40,411 nucleotides of DNA from an uncultured Campylobacter sp. (GTDB taxonomy: Bacteria; Campylobacterota; Campylobacteria; Campylobacterales; Campylobacteraceae). This document shows, piece by piece, positions 25,440 to 34,297 of this stretch (position 1 is its first letter; each line of letters opens with the position of its first letter). Both the position numbers and the translations under genes were made by a program. Where the stretch lies: the NCBI RefSeq assembly GCF_937973075.1, contig NZ_CALBWL010000039.1, forward strand, positions 1 through 40,411. The letters run 5' to 3'. The notes beneath the pieces were generated by a model. That model was not told the origin of the DNA, searched no databases, and saw only the letters and a list, made by a program, of their open reading frames with translations.

Positions 25440-26285
25440 ATGAAAAAGGTCATCACTTGCGTCGATCAAAATGCGCTTGCCCCAGCGGTTAGAGATTACG
25501 GAATTTACGTCGCTAAAACCTTGGGTGCCGAGCTCGTATTTATTCACGTGGTTGAAATTCCAGAGCTTGGCGAGAATTTTTATGGGCTAGCCGCAGGCGG
25601 GATCGTCCTAGGAGAGAATGATATCCTTGCAAATAGCTACGGAAGTCCCACACTAGGCGGCGTGGATGCAGAAAAGGACCACGAAGAAGCTGAAGCGATG
25701 CTGGATGAATATATCTGCGCTGCGACTGCTGCGGGCGTGAAGGCGAGTAAGATCATTAAAGATGGCGATTTCATCGACGTTATCGCTGAGTATAAGGACG
25801 AAACTGAAATTTTTGTACTCGGTATCAAGGGCTCAAATAACGAGGACGTAGGCTTTAACGCAAGCGTGCTAATAAAGGAGCTTCACGTGCCGTCGCTGCT
25901 CGTGAATAAGGAATTTTCGCCGATAAACTCCGTGCTCATTGCATTTGACGGTACCGACGCGGCAAAGCGCACGCTTGAGTTTATAAAAAGCTCAAAGCTT
26001 CTTGCGAGCGCACATAAGCATGTCTTGCACATCAATGCGGGTGTCACAGAGGGCGAGCGGATGTTGGATCTAGCGCGCGAAATTTTAGGCACTCAAAACG
26101 CCACTTTCAAATACATCCAAGCGGAAGTGCCCGCCGATGAGATCATTAAATATCGCCGCGCCAATAACCTCGATCTAATCGCTACCGGCGCCTTTACAAA
26201 GGGATTTTTCAAAAAGCTCTTTTTAGGCAGCGTCTCCGAGGACATCTTGCACAATGCACTTGTACCGGTACTAGTGCTATCGTAA
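25440..26285 (+). CDS. Universal stress protein with two Usp domains
   Basis: 281 residues. Domain 1 spans about 1-155 (KKVITCVDQNALAPAVRDYG opening strand, FIHVVEIPE, EIFVLGIKGS) and domain 2 about 160-281 (INSVLIAFDGTDAAKRTLEF, LDLIATGAFTKGFFKKLFLG and SEDILHNALVPVLVL). The second domain has the G-x4-G-x7-GS pattern near the nucleotide-binding loop; the first looks degenerate there (GIKGSNNEDVGFNAS). Tandem-Usp proteins bind ATP or other ligands in the cytoplasm and rise in stress. AAAAGGACG lies ahead of ATG. Single gene, no operon partner. Confidence 0.86.
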   Translation: MKKVITCVDQNALAPAVRDYGIYVAKTLGAELVFIHVVEIPELGENFYGLAAGGIVLGENDILANSYGSPTLGGVDAEKDHEEAEAMLDEYICAATAAGVKASKIIKDGDFIDVIAEYKDETEIFVLGIKGSNNEDVGFNASVLIKELHVPSLLVNKEFSPINSVLIAFDGTDAAKRTLEFIKSSKLLASAHKHVLHINAGVTEGERMLDLAREILGTQNATFKYIQAEVPADEIIKYRRANNLDLIATGAFTKGFFKKLFLGSVSEDILHNALVPVLVLS

Positions 26286-26566
26286 TCGCAAGATCAAACG
26301 CCGATAAACGCTAAATTCCGTCGCTTACGTTATTTTAAAGTGGCGGAATTTTAGAATTTTAAATTTTTAAATCCTTTGTTTTTCAAATTCATAGAAATTT
26401 TGCTTAAAAATTCGTCAATAGATCTTATTAAATTCCGTTAAATTAGTAATTGCATATAAATTTTTATGATTTAGTTTATTAAAAATTTTATTATTATTTA
26501 AGAAGAATTGTAAGATAATACCGCCAGTAAATTGATATAGATTATAAAATCTAAAAAGGATTTTTT

Positions 26567-29068
26567 ATGAAAAAGGGTAAAATTTTACTTTCTTTTGCGC
26601 TACTTTGCTCGCCGTTTTGGCTTACTGCGGCGCAAAATAGCGGCGCTTCTCAAAACTCGTCCGCCGCAAGCTCTGCCTCTAAAATTTCGTCATCGCAAAG
26701 CTCGCGCGCAGCCGCCGCATCGCGGAGTTCCACGCCGCGGGCTTCAAATTTAGCCTCTAATAGTGCGGCTCCGCAAAGCTCTGCGCAAAAGCCTGGAGGC
26801 CCTACCGCTGCAAATTCCGCGCCGCAGGGCAACGCCGTCGTAAGCCCCGCTACTAAAGGCATTACACAAAATTCCATGCCACAAAGCGGTAGCGCGGCAA
26901 ATTCTACGCTGCAGAGCTCGGACGACGATAATCTCGGCACCATAAACGTCACGGGCAAGGCCGATCTGTCCACTACCGAGGGCACGGGCTCTTATACGAC
27001 GGGCAATATGAGCACTGCGACGGGGCTAAATTTAAGCATAAGAGAAACGCCGCAATCCATAAGCGTCATCTCCAATCAGCTTTTAAAAGATCTGAGCCTG
27101 CACAACGCCGAAGAGGCTCTTTCAAAATACGCAACCGGCATTTCGCTAAATAACGACGCGGGCGGCAATCGCATCGTCTCGCGCGGCTTTTATGTCGATA
27201 ATATCCAAGAAGACGGCATCGCAAGCTCGGTTTCCAGCTCCGTGTTCGGGCCGCTGGGCTCATCGAAGGAATTTACCGATTTGGAATTCTACGATCGCGT
27301 TGAGGTTCTGCGCGGCGTAGCGGGCCTTACGCAAAGTAACGGCGAGCCCGGCGGTACGATAAATTTAATCCGAAAGCGTCCGAGCGATCAGTTCGGCTTT
27401 AACGCAAGTCTAAGCGGCGGTAGCTGGGATAATTATCGCGGTATGATCGACGTAACGGATACGGTAAATCAAAGCGGTACGGCACGCGCGCGGTTGATCG
27501 GAATTTTAAGTAAAACGGGTTCGTTTAAGGACTATCCACACAACGGCTATCGCGAAGGCGTCGGCGTTTCGACGGAATTTGACGTAGCCGATAGGACGCT
27601 TCTTAGCGCGGGATTTTTGTGGCAAAAAACCGTCGGCGTATATGATATTTACGGCGTGCCCGTCTTGGATAATCAAAAAAATTTATTAAATTTACCGCGC
27701 AGAAGTTACTTCGGCTCGGATTGGGACAGAAGCGAATATAAAAAATTTAACGCCTACAGCGAACTCTCGCACGAATTTAGCGATGATCTGAAAGCCTATG
27801 CGAGGCTCAATTATACCGATAGCGACAGCATGTTAAAATTCGGAGCGCTCGGCGGGGCAAATCCTTACAACGGCACTACGTCGCATACGGTGCGATATAG
27901 GATTTACGATAACGACTCCAAAGAGATCGGGTTTCAAACGGGACTAGACGGTAAATTCGAAGCATTTGGGCAGAAGCACGACTTTTTCTTAAACGGCTCG
28001 CTTAGCAACGAAAAGCTTAATTGGCGCGAGACTAGGACAATAGATTCATCTATGGCGTCACTGGGGATGAACATTTATAACTGGGACCGCTCAAGGATCG
28101 CTCAGCCCGATTGGAGAAGTGCCGCTACGTTTAAAGACCGAAGCTCCACTACTATAAAGCAGCGCGCGATCTCGCTCGGGACTAGATTAAACTTAACCGA
28201 CGATTTTCACTTTTTACTCGGCGGGCGCTTTTCGAAGGTAACTTACAGCAGATATTATTATAATATTTTGCGCGGTACGGCTTCGCATAGCGCAAGCCCG
28301 AGTAAATCGGATTTTACGCCGTATGCGGGAGTGGTCTGGGATTTTGCAGATAATTTTTCGTGGTACGCAAGCTATGCCGAAATTTTTAAGCCGCAAGCTG
28401 CGCGCGATAAAGACGGTAAAATTTTAGATCCCGTCGTCGGCTATAATTTAGAAACCGGCGTGAAGGGAGAATTTTTTGACGGCGCGCTTAATACGAATGT
28501 CGCGCTATTTCAGATCATTCAGAAAAATAGGGCGATGAGCGATCCTCTTAATACGAACTACTCCATCGCCGAGGGCAAGGTGCGAAGCCGCGGCGTGGAT
28601 GCCGAGCTGCAAGGCTCGCTCACGGATGATTGGAAATTGTTCGCAGGATATACTTTCAACCGCAGCGTCTATTTAAAGACGGAAAGAACCTCCGCAGCGG
28701 TCGATTATAGCAAGGGCGCAAACGCCAAACGCTACATTCCGAAGCATCTGTTTAAGCTCTACACGAACTATGAAATTCCACTCGGCGAAAATCGTAAGAT
28801 CGCCCTGGGTACGGGCGTGCGCTATCAGAGCAAAACTGCTTCGATATATCGCGAAAACGTTGCGTATTATGCCGCGCCGCAAAAGGCTTACGCGCTGTGG
28901 GACGCAAACGTCGGCTATCATTTCGACAAACACTTTAGCGTAAATTTTGCGGTCAAAAACATCACGGATAAGAAGTATTTTCAAAATACGCAAAATCGCG
29001 TCGCGGGGATGAATAATTACTACGGCGAGCCGCGGAATTTTATGCTAACGCTAAATTATACGTATTGA
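26567..29068 (+). CDS. TonB-dependent siderophore receptor with a Ser/Ala-rich N-terminal linker
   Basis: 833 residues, AAAAGGA ahead of ATG. Signal peptide (1-21), then an unusually long low-complexity Ser/Ala/Asn/Gln linker (about 23-119) with imperfect 8-residue repeats, then a TonB box (GTINVTG, 124-130). The plug domain runs about 155-270 (ETPQSISVISNQLLKDLS, GNRIVSRGFYVDNIQEDG, YDRVEVLRGVAGLTQSNGEPGG) and is followed by a beta-barrel ending FMLTLNYTY. Motifs fit the ferrichrome/ferrioxamine (FhuA/FpvA-like, TIGR01783-type) receptors; the ligand is not determined. It stands alone, with an AT-rich upstream region typical of iron control, though no clear Fur box was found. Confidence 0.87.
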   Translation: MKKGKILLSFALLCSPFWLTAAQNSGASQNSSAASSASKISSSQSSRAAAASRSSTPRASNLASNSAAPQSSAQKPGGPTAANSAPQGNAVVSPATKGITQNSMPQSGSAANSTLQSSDDDNLGTINVTGKADLSTTEGTGSYTTGNMSTATGLNLSIRETPQSISVISNQLLKDLSLHNAEEALSKYATGISLNNDAGGNRIVSRGFYVDNIQEDGIASSVSSSVFGPLGSSKEFTDLEFYDRVEVLRGVAGLTQSNGEPGGTINLIRKRPSDQFGFNASLSGGSWDNYRGMIDVTDTVNQSGTARARLIGILSKTGSFKDYPHNGYREGVGVSTEFDVADRTLLSAGFLWQKTVGVYDIYGVPVLDNQKNLLNLPRRSYFGSDWDRSEYKKFNAYSELSHEFSDDLKAYARLNYTDSDSMLKFGALGGANPYNGTTSHTVRYRIYDNDSKEIGFQTGLDGKFEAFGQKHDFFLNGSLSNEKLNWRETRTIDSSMASLGMNIYNWDRSRIAQPDWRSAATFKDRSSTTIKQRAISLGTRLNLTDDFHFLLGGRFSKVTYSRYYYNILRGTASHSASPSKSDFTPYAGVVWDFADNFSWYASYAEIFKPQAARDKDGKILDPVVGYNLETGVKGEFFDGALNTNVALFQIIQKNRAMSDPLNTNYSIAEGKVRSRGVDAELQGSLTDDWKLFAGYTFNRSVYLKTERTSAAVDYSKGANAKRYIPKHLFKLYTNYEIPLGENRKIALGTGVRYQSKTASIYRENVAYYAAPQKAYALWDANVGYHFDKHFSVNFAVKNITDKKYFQNTQNRVAGMNNYYGEPRNFMLTLNYTY
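26633..26923 (+). repeat. Low-complexity linker coding 8-residue repeats in the siderophore receptor
   Basis: Units such as ANSAPQGN (82-89), QNSMPQSG (101-108) and ANSTLQSS (111-118), with SNSAAPQSS at 64-72, share an NS-x-(P/L)-Q-S-like core and AAATTC-type DNA. The preceding 35 residues are nearly all Ser, Ala, Arg, Gln or Thr. It is probably disordered and periplasmic, between signal peptide and TonB box. Confidence 0.7.
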
Positions 29069-29469
29069 GCGCGGATAAAATTTGCGCTTATGCGAACTCG
29101 GGCCGACCGAACTTGCCGCGATTATAGACAATTCCGCGCTTCATAAGGGCGCGGATGAGGCGAGCGCAGAGGCGCGAGACTAGGCTTTGTCGCAAGTAGC
29201 ACGTAGCGAGGCGAGTAAAATTTGAACGAAGCCGCGGGATTAAAATTTAACTTGCGATTTGGTTGATTAGCGATTAATTAGTGCGGGCGATTGCAGGCGA
29301 TGCGGGCAAGGGCGATAAATTTAATTTCGCAATTTAATCTCGCGAAATTCCAAGCGAATTAAACGCGCAGACTTGCGAGCATAAAATTCGCTCGCGAGTC
29401 TGCGGGATCAAATTTAATCCCGCGATTTCGCTGTAATCGGCGCTAAATTTTAAAATTTAAAGAGAAAAT
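29069..29469. other. Intergenic region ahead of the ABC transporter gene
   Basis: No gene seen in 401 bases. The first 300 bases are a GC-mixed spacer with AAATTT words. The last part holds two strong adjacent hairpins (listed separately). AAAGAGAA precedes the TTG start at 29470. Confidence 0.4.
29367..29423. promoter_or_regulatory. Two adjacent strong hairpins before the ABC transporter
   Basis: The first hairpin has arms GCAGACTTGCGAGC (29367-29380) and GCTCGCGAGTCTGC (29390-29403), a 14-bp stem with one T-G wobble and a 9-base loop. The second has arms GCGGGAT (29402-29408) and ATCCCGC (29417-29423), a 7-bp stem with an 8-base loop. They abut and end 46 bases before the start codon. They could be a leader structure or a transcription-blocking element; no poly-T run follows. 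Confidence 0.6.
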
Positions 29470-31371
29470 TTGAAAACGCTAAAGCAATTTTTTGAAATTC
29501 TACGTCCGCACTGGTTCGGCAAGGGCGCGGCGAAGCTGTGGGCGCTGCTGCTGCTCGCGCTTGGTTTTAGCCTCGCTATCATAAAAATCAGCGTGCTGAT
29601 GAACGCGTGGGATAAGCGCTTTTACGACGCGCTAAGCGAGCTTAAGGGCGAGCTCATTCCCGCGCTCGTGGGCGAGTTTTTGCTCTACACGGCGCTCATT
29701 GTGCTTTTCATCGTCTGCGGCAGCTGGCTTCGCAAACTGCTCGTAATCGTCTGGCGCGAGCGGCTAAGCGCGATGATGGAGCGCAAATGGCTACATAACG
29801 CAAACTTCTACCGCACGAGCCTTGATGGAAATTTTAGCGCCAGGGGCGGATCAAATTTAGAAAAATCTGGCGACGCAAATGTAGATGAAAATTTAAACGA
29901 GTGTGCAGAGTGTTCCGCAGTCGAAGCGGACAGCGCAGCTTTGCATAGAGACGCAAAGGGGTTTGAAATTTTACCGAGCACGGCGGAGCAAAATGTAGCA
30001 GGGCAAAGCGGCGCAGGCGAGAATAAAATTTCATCCAAAACTCGCGCAGATCGTGAAATTTCAAAAACGATCGCAAAGCTAGACAACCCCGATCAGCGTA
30101 TCGCCGAGGACAGCTTGCTGCTCGTGCAAAAAAGCGTCGATCTCGTAAAATCGCTCGTCTATAATCTCGCCAAGCTCATCGCCTTCGTTGCGATCTTGTG
30201 GCAGGTCTCGAAGGTGCTGAGATTTGAAATTTTCGGCATGCACTTTGAGATCGAGGGCTTTTTGCTATATGTCGCGCTTATTTATACTCTCCTTTGCTCG
30301 CTGATTACGCATCTCATCGGGCGCAGGCTTAGGGGGCTAAATTTTGCTAAACAGCGCGCCGAAGCCAATTACCGCTCAGACCTGCTGCTAGTGCGCGAAA
30401 ACGCAGAAGCCGTAGCCTTTATGCGCGGAGAGGATGCCGAGCGCGGCCGCTTTCGCGCGAGCTTCGGCGAGATCATGAGAAACTGGCGCAGCATCATGAA
30501 TACGGAATTTCGCCTCGAATGCTTTTCGGCAAGCTACCTAAAAATCACGAATTTAATCCCGATCTTTGCCTGCTTGCCGCTCTATCTGGCGCGCGCGATG
30601 AGCTTTGGCGACATGATGCAGGCGCGCTCGGCGTTTTACAGCGTGCAGGACGGATTTGCGTGGTTTATGGACTATTACAAGCAGATCATGGAGTGGGCGG
30701 CGAGCGTGCAGAGGATCTATGAGTTCATCTCGCGCATGGACGGCGAGAGCGCAAATCTACGTGCTTGCGTCAAACAAAGCGACGAAAATTCCGCTCGCTG
30801 CGAGGGCTTGTCGGTCTTCACGCCTGCGGGCGAGCCGCTGATCGAGGATCTACGCTTCGAGCTTGCGCCCGCGCAGTTTGTGATGCTGCGGGGCAAGAGC
30901 GGCGCGGGCAAAAGCACGGCTCTGCGCTACGCGGCGGGGCTTTGGCGATACGGTCGCGGAGAGATCAGTCTGCCGCGCACGGGCGTGATGTTTATCCCGC
31001 AAAAGCCCTATCTAGCGCCGCTTAGTCTAAAAGAACTCATTTCATATCCGCAGCCGCCGCGCGCAGACGACGCGGAATTTTTAGAAATTTTACGCCGCGT
31101 AGGACTTAAGAAATTTGCTCGCATGCTAAACTCACGCGCCGATTACGTTAAAATTTTAAGCGGCGGGGAGGCGCAGCGGCTTAGTTTCGCACGCATTCAT
31201 TACCACAAGCCGAGCTTTGTTTTCGCAGACGAGATCACGTCCGCGCTCGATCCCGCCTCGGCGCGCGAGCTGCTACTGGGTCTGCGCGCGGATCTGCCTA
31301 GCCTCGGCATGCTAGCGATCGTGCATCAAACGGGGCTTGAGGAGATATTTGAGCGGACGATAGAGCTTTAA
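29470..31371 (+). CDS. SbmA/BacA-YddA-type fused ABC transporter with a hydrophilic insert
   Basis: 633 residues from a TTG start. The N-terminal membrane domain is ABC_membrane_2/SbmA-like (WDKRFYDALSEL, IVWRERLSAMMERKWLHNANFYR, then DNPDQRIAED after the insert, then GRRLRGLNF). The C-terminal nucleotide-binding domain has Walker A GKSGAGKST, signature LSGGEAQRLSFARI, Walker B PSFVFADEITSALD and H-loop IVHQ. Relatives take up peptide antibiotics or long fatty-acyl chains (SbmA/BacA lack the ATPase, YddA has it). Residues 116-203 form an insert not found in typical family members as I recall them. It is likely an exporter or uptake permease in the inner membrane; the substrate is unknown. Confidence 0.85.
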   Translation: MKTLKQFFEILRPHWFGKGAAKLWALLLLALGFSLAIIKISVLMNAWDKRFYDALSELKGELIPALVGEFLLYTALIVLFIVCGSWLRKLLVIVWRERLSAMMERKWLHNANFYRTSLDGNFSARGGSNLEKSGDANVDENLNECAECSAVEADSAALHRDAKGFEILPSTAEQNVAGQSGAGENKISSKTRADREISKTIAKLDNPDQRIAEDSLLLVQKSVDLVKSLVYNLAKLIAFVAILWQVSKVLRFEIFGMHFEIEGFLLYVALIYTLLCSLITHLIGRRLRGLNFAKQRAEANYRSDLLLVRENAEAVAFMRGEDAERGRFRASFGEIMRNWRSIMNTEFRLECFSASYLKITNLIPIFACLPLYLARAMSFGDMMQARSAFYSVQDGFAWFMDYYKQIMEWAASVQRIYEFISRMDGESANLRACVKQSDENSARCEGLSVFTPAGEPLIEDLRFELAPAQFVMLRGKSGAGKSTALRYAAGLWRYGRGEISLPRTGVMFIPQKPYLAPLSLKELISYPQPPRADDAEFLEILRRVGLKKFARMLNSRADYVKILSGGEAQRLSFARIHYHKPSFVFADEITSALDPASARELLLGLRADLPSLGMLAIVHQTGLEEIFERTIEL

Positions 31372-32280
31372 ATTCGGCCGTTGAAATTTCACGCCGCAGG
31401 GATTTCGCCTTTAAATTCATATCTTTTTAAATCCAGATTTATTAAAATTACTCGTTTATATTAAGCGGCGATAAAACTTAGCCGAGGCGCTAGGTGCCTG
31501 TGCGCATGAGTAATTAGTGCTCGCGTACATAGGTGCAGAGGCTCGCATCCGTGTATGCTCGGACCCATACATGCAGTCGTCAGCACGGCGGCGTCATGGG
31601 CCATACGACTACGCGGCGGCGATCGGCTTGGAGGTCGGTAGACGGCGCGCGATCGCGATTTTGCGCGAAATTAAGTCGGTAAAATTTAAACGCAAAATGA
31701 TCCGCCGAGGAGATGTCGCCTAGATAAAATTTTAAACCGAGCCGCGATCGGTAGCATAACGGCATGCTAAATGAGGGGCTGCGCGAGAAGCGCGATGCGC
31801 AGGCGTCGCGATAAATCGGTAGTGCGTCGGATGGCACGTAACACATCGGCAGCACGGGCGGCACGCCGTAGTCGAGAAGCAGAGCGGCAATATGTACCTA
31901 CTCGGCGTCGTATGACATAACCTTCGCTCGGGCAAATCATCATCGTAACGGCGCTACGATCGAAGCGAGCAGTACGGCCGTGACCGTGGATAGGCAGCGC
32001 AAAGCGACGCGGCGTGATTACGGTGACGACAGCATAAAATGCCGCAATATGGCAACCGCGATCGACGAGATGCGTAAGCGCAGTGCGAGCAACGCAATAA
32101 TACCGCCGCGATACAACGATGGCGACCCGCGGAGCGTATAAGTGAAGCAGCGGTGCGGGCGGCGCAACAACGCCGAGGCGATACGATAGCGGTGATCGGC
32201 GAGGCGTACCGGTGCAGCAGCATAGCGTCCGCGAGCGCTATGCCTGAGCCGCTAAATTTTAAAAAAAGCAAGGAGATTTG
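31372..32280. other. Compositionally unusual non-coding region
   Basis: Apart from AT-rich flanks, about 31480 to 32255 lacks the AAATTT words that pervade all other gaps, except one island near 31680-31735. It is GC-rich, with recurring CGGYAGY-type words (e.g. CGGTAGCATAACGGCATG at 31750-31767, CGGTAGTGCGTCGG near 31817, CGGCAGCACGGG near 31847) at roughly 10 to 20 base spacing. Frames exist on the minus strand (31580-31864, 31732-31935, 31954-32271) but their Cys/Arg/Ser/His-rich composition and lack of ribosome sites speak against coding. Confidence 0.5.
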
Positions 32281-32769
32281 ATGCTTAAGGCGGGGATTGT
32301 TTATAAATTTGCGCTCATCGTGCTGCTAGCTTGCGCGCTCCTCATTTTGGGCTTTTCGGGCGCTTGCTTTGCGCGCGGCGAGTACGACGAGACGTGGATG
32401 AGCCTGCATAAGATCGCTGGATTCGGCCTACTTTGCGTCGCGATTTTGCACGTGATTGCTAGGCAAAGAAAGCTCGCAAAGCTCTGGGGCGAGTTTTTGG
32501 ACGTGATCTTAAGGCGCAAAAATCCCGGCTTTTGTAATATGGATCGCATCATCGGCGCGATCGAGTCCTATAATATTAGAGAGATTGCTGGTAAAATGGG
32601 CTTTAGTGTGGACGAGCTCGCTACGATTTTGAAATCAAACGGTATCAAGCTCATAAGCGCAGATCAAGACCTGCGTGAGATTGCAAAGTTTAACGATGAA
32701 AAAATTTTCTTCATCTTGGTTCTTTTGATCGAGGCAAAATTCGGCAAAGCGGACGGATGTAGAGTCTAA
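32281..32769 (+). CDS. DUF4405-like membrane protein
   Basis: 162 residues from ATG at 32281 (AAGGAG at 32270-32275); a TTG one codon earlier is not needed. Two transmembrane helices (about 9-27 and 41-58) carry histidines SLHKIAGF and ILHVIARQ at membrane edges, as in DUF4405 proteins proposed to bind heme. A cytoplasmic C-terminal domain follows, with ESYNIREIAGKMGFSVDELATILKSNGIKL, a helix-turn-helix-like stretch. The second part is specific to epsilonproteobacterial members as far as I recall. Convergent with prfA. Confidence 0.7.
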   Translation: MLKAGIVYKFALIVLLACALLILGFSGACFARGEYDETWMSLHKIAGFGLLCVAILHVIARQRKLAKLWGEFLDVILRRKNPGFCNMDRIIGAIESYNIREIAGKMGFSVDELATILKSNGIKLISADQDLREIAKFNDEKIFFILVLLIEAKFGKADGCRV

Positions 32770-32780
32770 ATTTAAAAGGC

Positions 32781-33848
32781 TTAATAGCCCGCGTTTGCGA
32801 TCGCTTCGGCTTGAGAGTGCGCGATGAGAGGATCGATGATCTCGTCGAACAAGCCGCCCGCCATGATCGCGTCCAGGCGGTAGAGAGTTAAATTTATGCG
32901 GTGGTCACTGATGCGATTTTGCGGATAGTTGTAGGTACGAATCCGCCCCGAGCGGTCGCCGGTGCCCACCTGATCCTTGCGATCTTTGCGCTCTTTTTCT
33001 AAGCGCTCCTGCTCCTGCATATCGTAAAGACGCGCCTTTAGCACCTTCATCGCCGCTTCTTTGTTTTTGTGCTGATCCTTGCCGTCTTGGTTGGTGACGA
33101 CTAAACCGGTTGGGATGTGAGTGATGCGAACGGCGCTATCGGTGGTATTTACGGACTGCCCGCCGTGGCCGGAGCTGCGCATAACGTCTATGCGAAGGTC
33201 GTTTGGATTGATCTGTATCTCGCTATCCTCGATCTCGGGCATGACGGCGACGGTGATTGCAGAGGTATGCACCCTGCCCTGGCTCTCCGTTTCAGGGACG
33301 CGCTGCACGCGGTGGGTGCCGCCTTCAAATTTTAGCCGCGAATACGCTCCCGCGCCCTTTACGAGCAAGATCGCTTCTTTGTAGCCGCCGACGCTGCCTT
33401 CGCTAGTGCTTACGATCTCGCATTTATAGCCGCGAAGATCGGCGTAGCGCAGATACGCGCCGAGCAGATCGCCCGCAAACAGCGCCGCTTCGTCGCCGCC
33501 TGTACCGGCGCGGATCTCTAAAAAGATATTTTTATCGTCGTTGGGGTCTTTCGGAAGCAGTAAAATTTTGATTTTTTCTTCAAGCTGCGGTTTTTGCGTC
33601 TCTAGGTTTTTAAGCTCCTCTTTGGCTAGCTCGCCGAGATCGGCATCGCTTAGCAGAGCTTTGTTTTCTTCGATCTGATTTAAAATTTTAAGATACTCGC
33701 TAGCCGCCTCTTTGATCGGCTCGATACTGCGCTGCTCCTTAGATAGCGCCGTCATATTAGCGATATCTGCGGTAACTGCGGGATCGCTAAGCATGCGCGA
33801 AAGCTCGTCATAGCGATCCAAAAAAGGCTTTAGTTTATCGGCTAGCAT
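32781..33848 (-). CDS. prfA: Peptide chain release factor 1
   Basis: 355 residues, normal length. The GGQ motif that enters the peptidyl-transferase centre is at 229-231 (RSSGHGGQSVNTT). The codon-recognition P-x-T motif reads PET at 185-187 in RVPETESQGRVHTSA. The coiled N-terminal domain (1-100) is intact. It recognises UAA and UAG in the ribosomal A site and releases the peptide. It lies 24 bases after rpsT on the same strand and is likely cotranscribed. Confidence 0.97.
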   Translation of the reverse strand: MLADKLKPFLDRYDELSRMLSDPAVTADIANMTALSKEQRSIEPIKEAASEYLKILNQIEENKALLSDADLGELAKEELKNLETQKPQLEEKIKILLLPKDPNDDKNIFLEIRAGTGGDEAALFAGDLLGAYLRYADLRGYKCEIVSTSEGSVGGYKEAILLVKGAGAYSRLKFEGGTHRVQRVPETESQGRVHTSAITVAVMPEIEDSEIQINPNDLRIDVMRSSGHGGQSVNTTDSAVRITHIPTGLVVTNQDGKDQHKNKEAAMKVLKARLYDMQEQERLEKERKDRKDQVGTGDRSGRIRTYNYPQNRISDHRINLTLYRLDAIMAGGLFDEIIDPLIAHSQAEAIANAGY

Positions 33849-33872
33849 TTAAATTTTATGCGTAAGTAGCGC

Positions 33873-34145
33873 TTACGCGGCGGTTTTTAAAGAATTTACG
33901 AGTTTGGCTAGGCGGCTTACTTTTCTGCTCGCGGTCTGTTTTTTCAAAAAGCCCCTGCTTACGAAGCTGTGGAAGCTTTCATTAGCCGTTTTCAGAGCCT
34001 GAGTCGCTGCGTCTAGATCCTTGCTCTCGACCGCCTCTCTTACGGCCTTTGTGATATTTTTTACTCTGGTGCGATAAAATCTATTTCGCTCCGTTCTTTT
34101 TATGGTTTGTCTCGCGCGTTTTTCGGCGGATTTGTGATTTGCCAT
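33873..34145 (-). CDS. rpsT: 30S ribosomal protein S20
   Basis: 90 residues, strongly basic and helical: ANHKSAEKRARQTIKRTERN at the N-terminus, then the three-helix bundle (KALKTANESFHSFVSRGFLKK, ASRKVSRLAKLVNSL). It binds the 5' domain of 16S rRNA. AAGGAA precedes ATG. It is divergent from glmM and 24 bases ahead of prfA. Confidence 0.97.
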   Translation of the reverse strand: MANHKSAEKRARQTIKRTERNRFYRTRVKNITKAVREAVESKDLDAATQALKTANESFHSFVSRGFLKKQTASRKVSRLAKLVNSLKTAA

Positions 34146-34263
34146 AACGTTCCTTTTCGGTTAAATTTGAACCTGCGATTATACGTAAAAAATATTTAAT
34201 CGACGCTTAATTTAAGTAAAATTTAAATATAGTTTAAATTTATTAAGATTAAACTTTTTCTGG

Positions 34264-34269
34264 TAGAAT
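34264..34269 (+). promoter_or_regulatory. Extended -10 promoter candidate of glmM
   Basis: TAGAAT preceded by TGG (TGGTAGAAT, 34261-34269), 28 bases before the glmM ATG, in an AT-rich context as usual for Campylobacter promoters. Confidence 0.4.
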
Positions 34270-34297
34270 TTCCCGATTTTTATACAAGGATTTGATA

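Noticed and set aside
26401..26566. Fur box before the second siderophore receptor
   Set aside because: The region is AT-rich with ATTATTATT-like words, but no stretch matched the Fur consensus well enough to place a site.
31954..32271. Minus-strand frame of 105 codons (and others at 31580-31864 and 31732-31935) in the GC-rich gap
   Set aside because: The composition is Cys/Arg/Ser/His-rich with no ribosome site, no signal or known motif, and the frames overlap each other; they are likely chance frames in GC-rich non-coding DNA.
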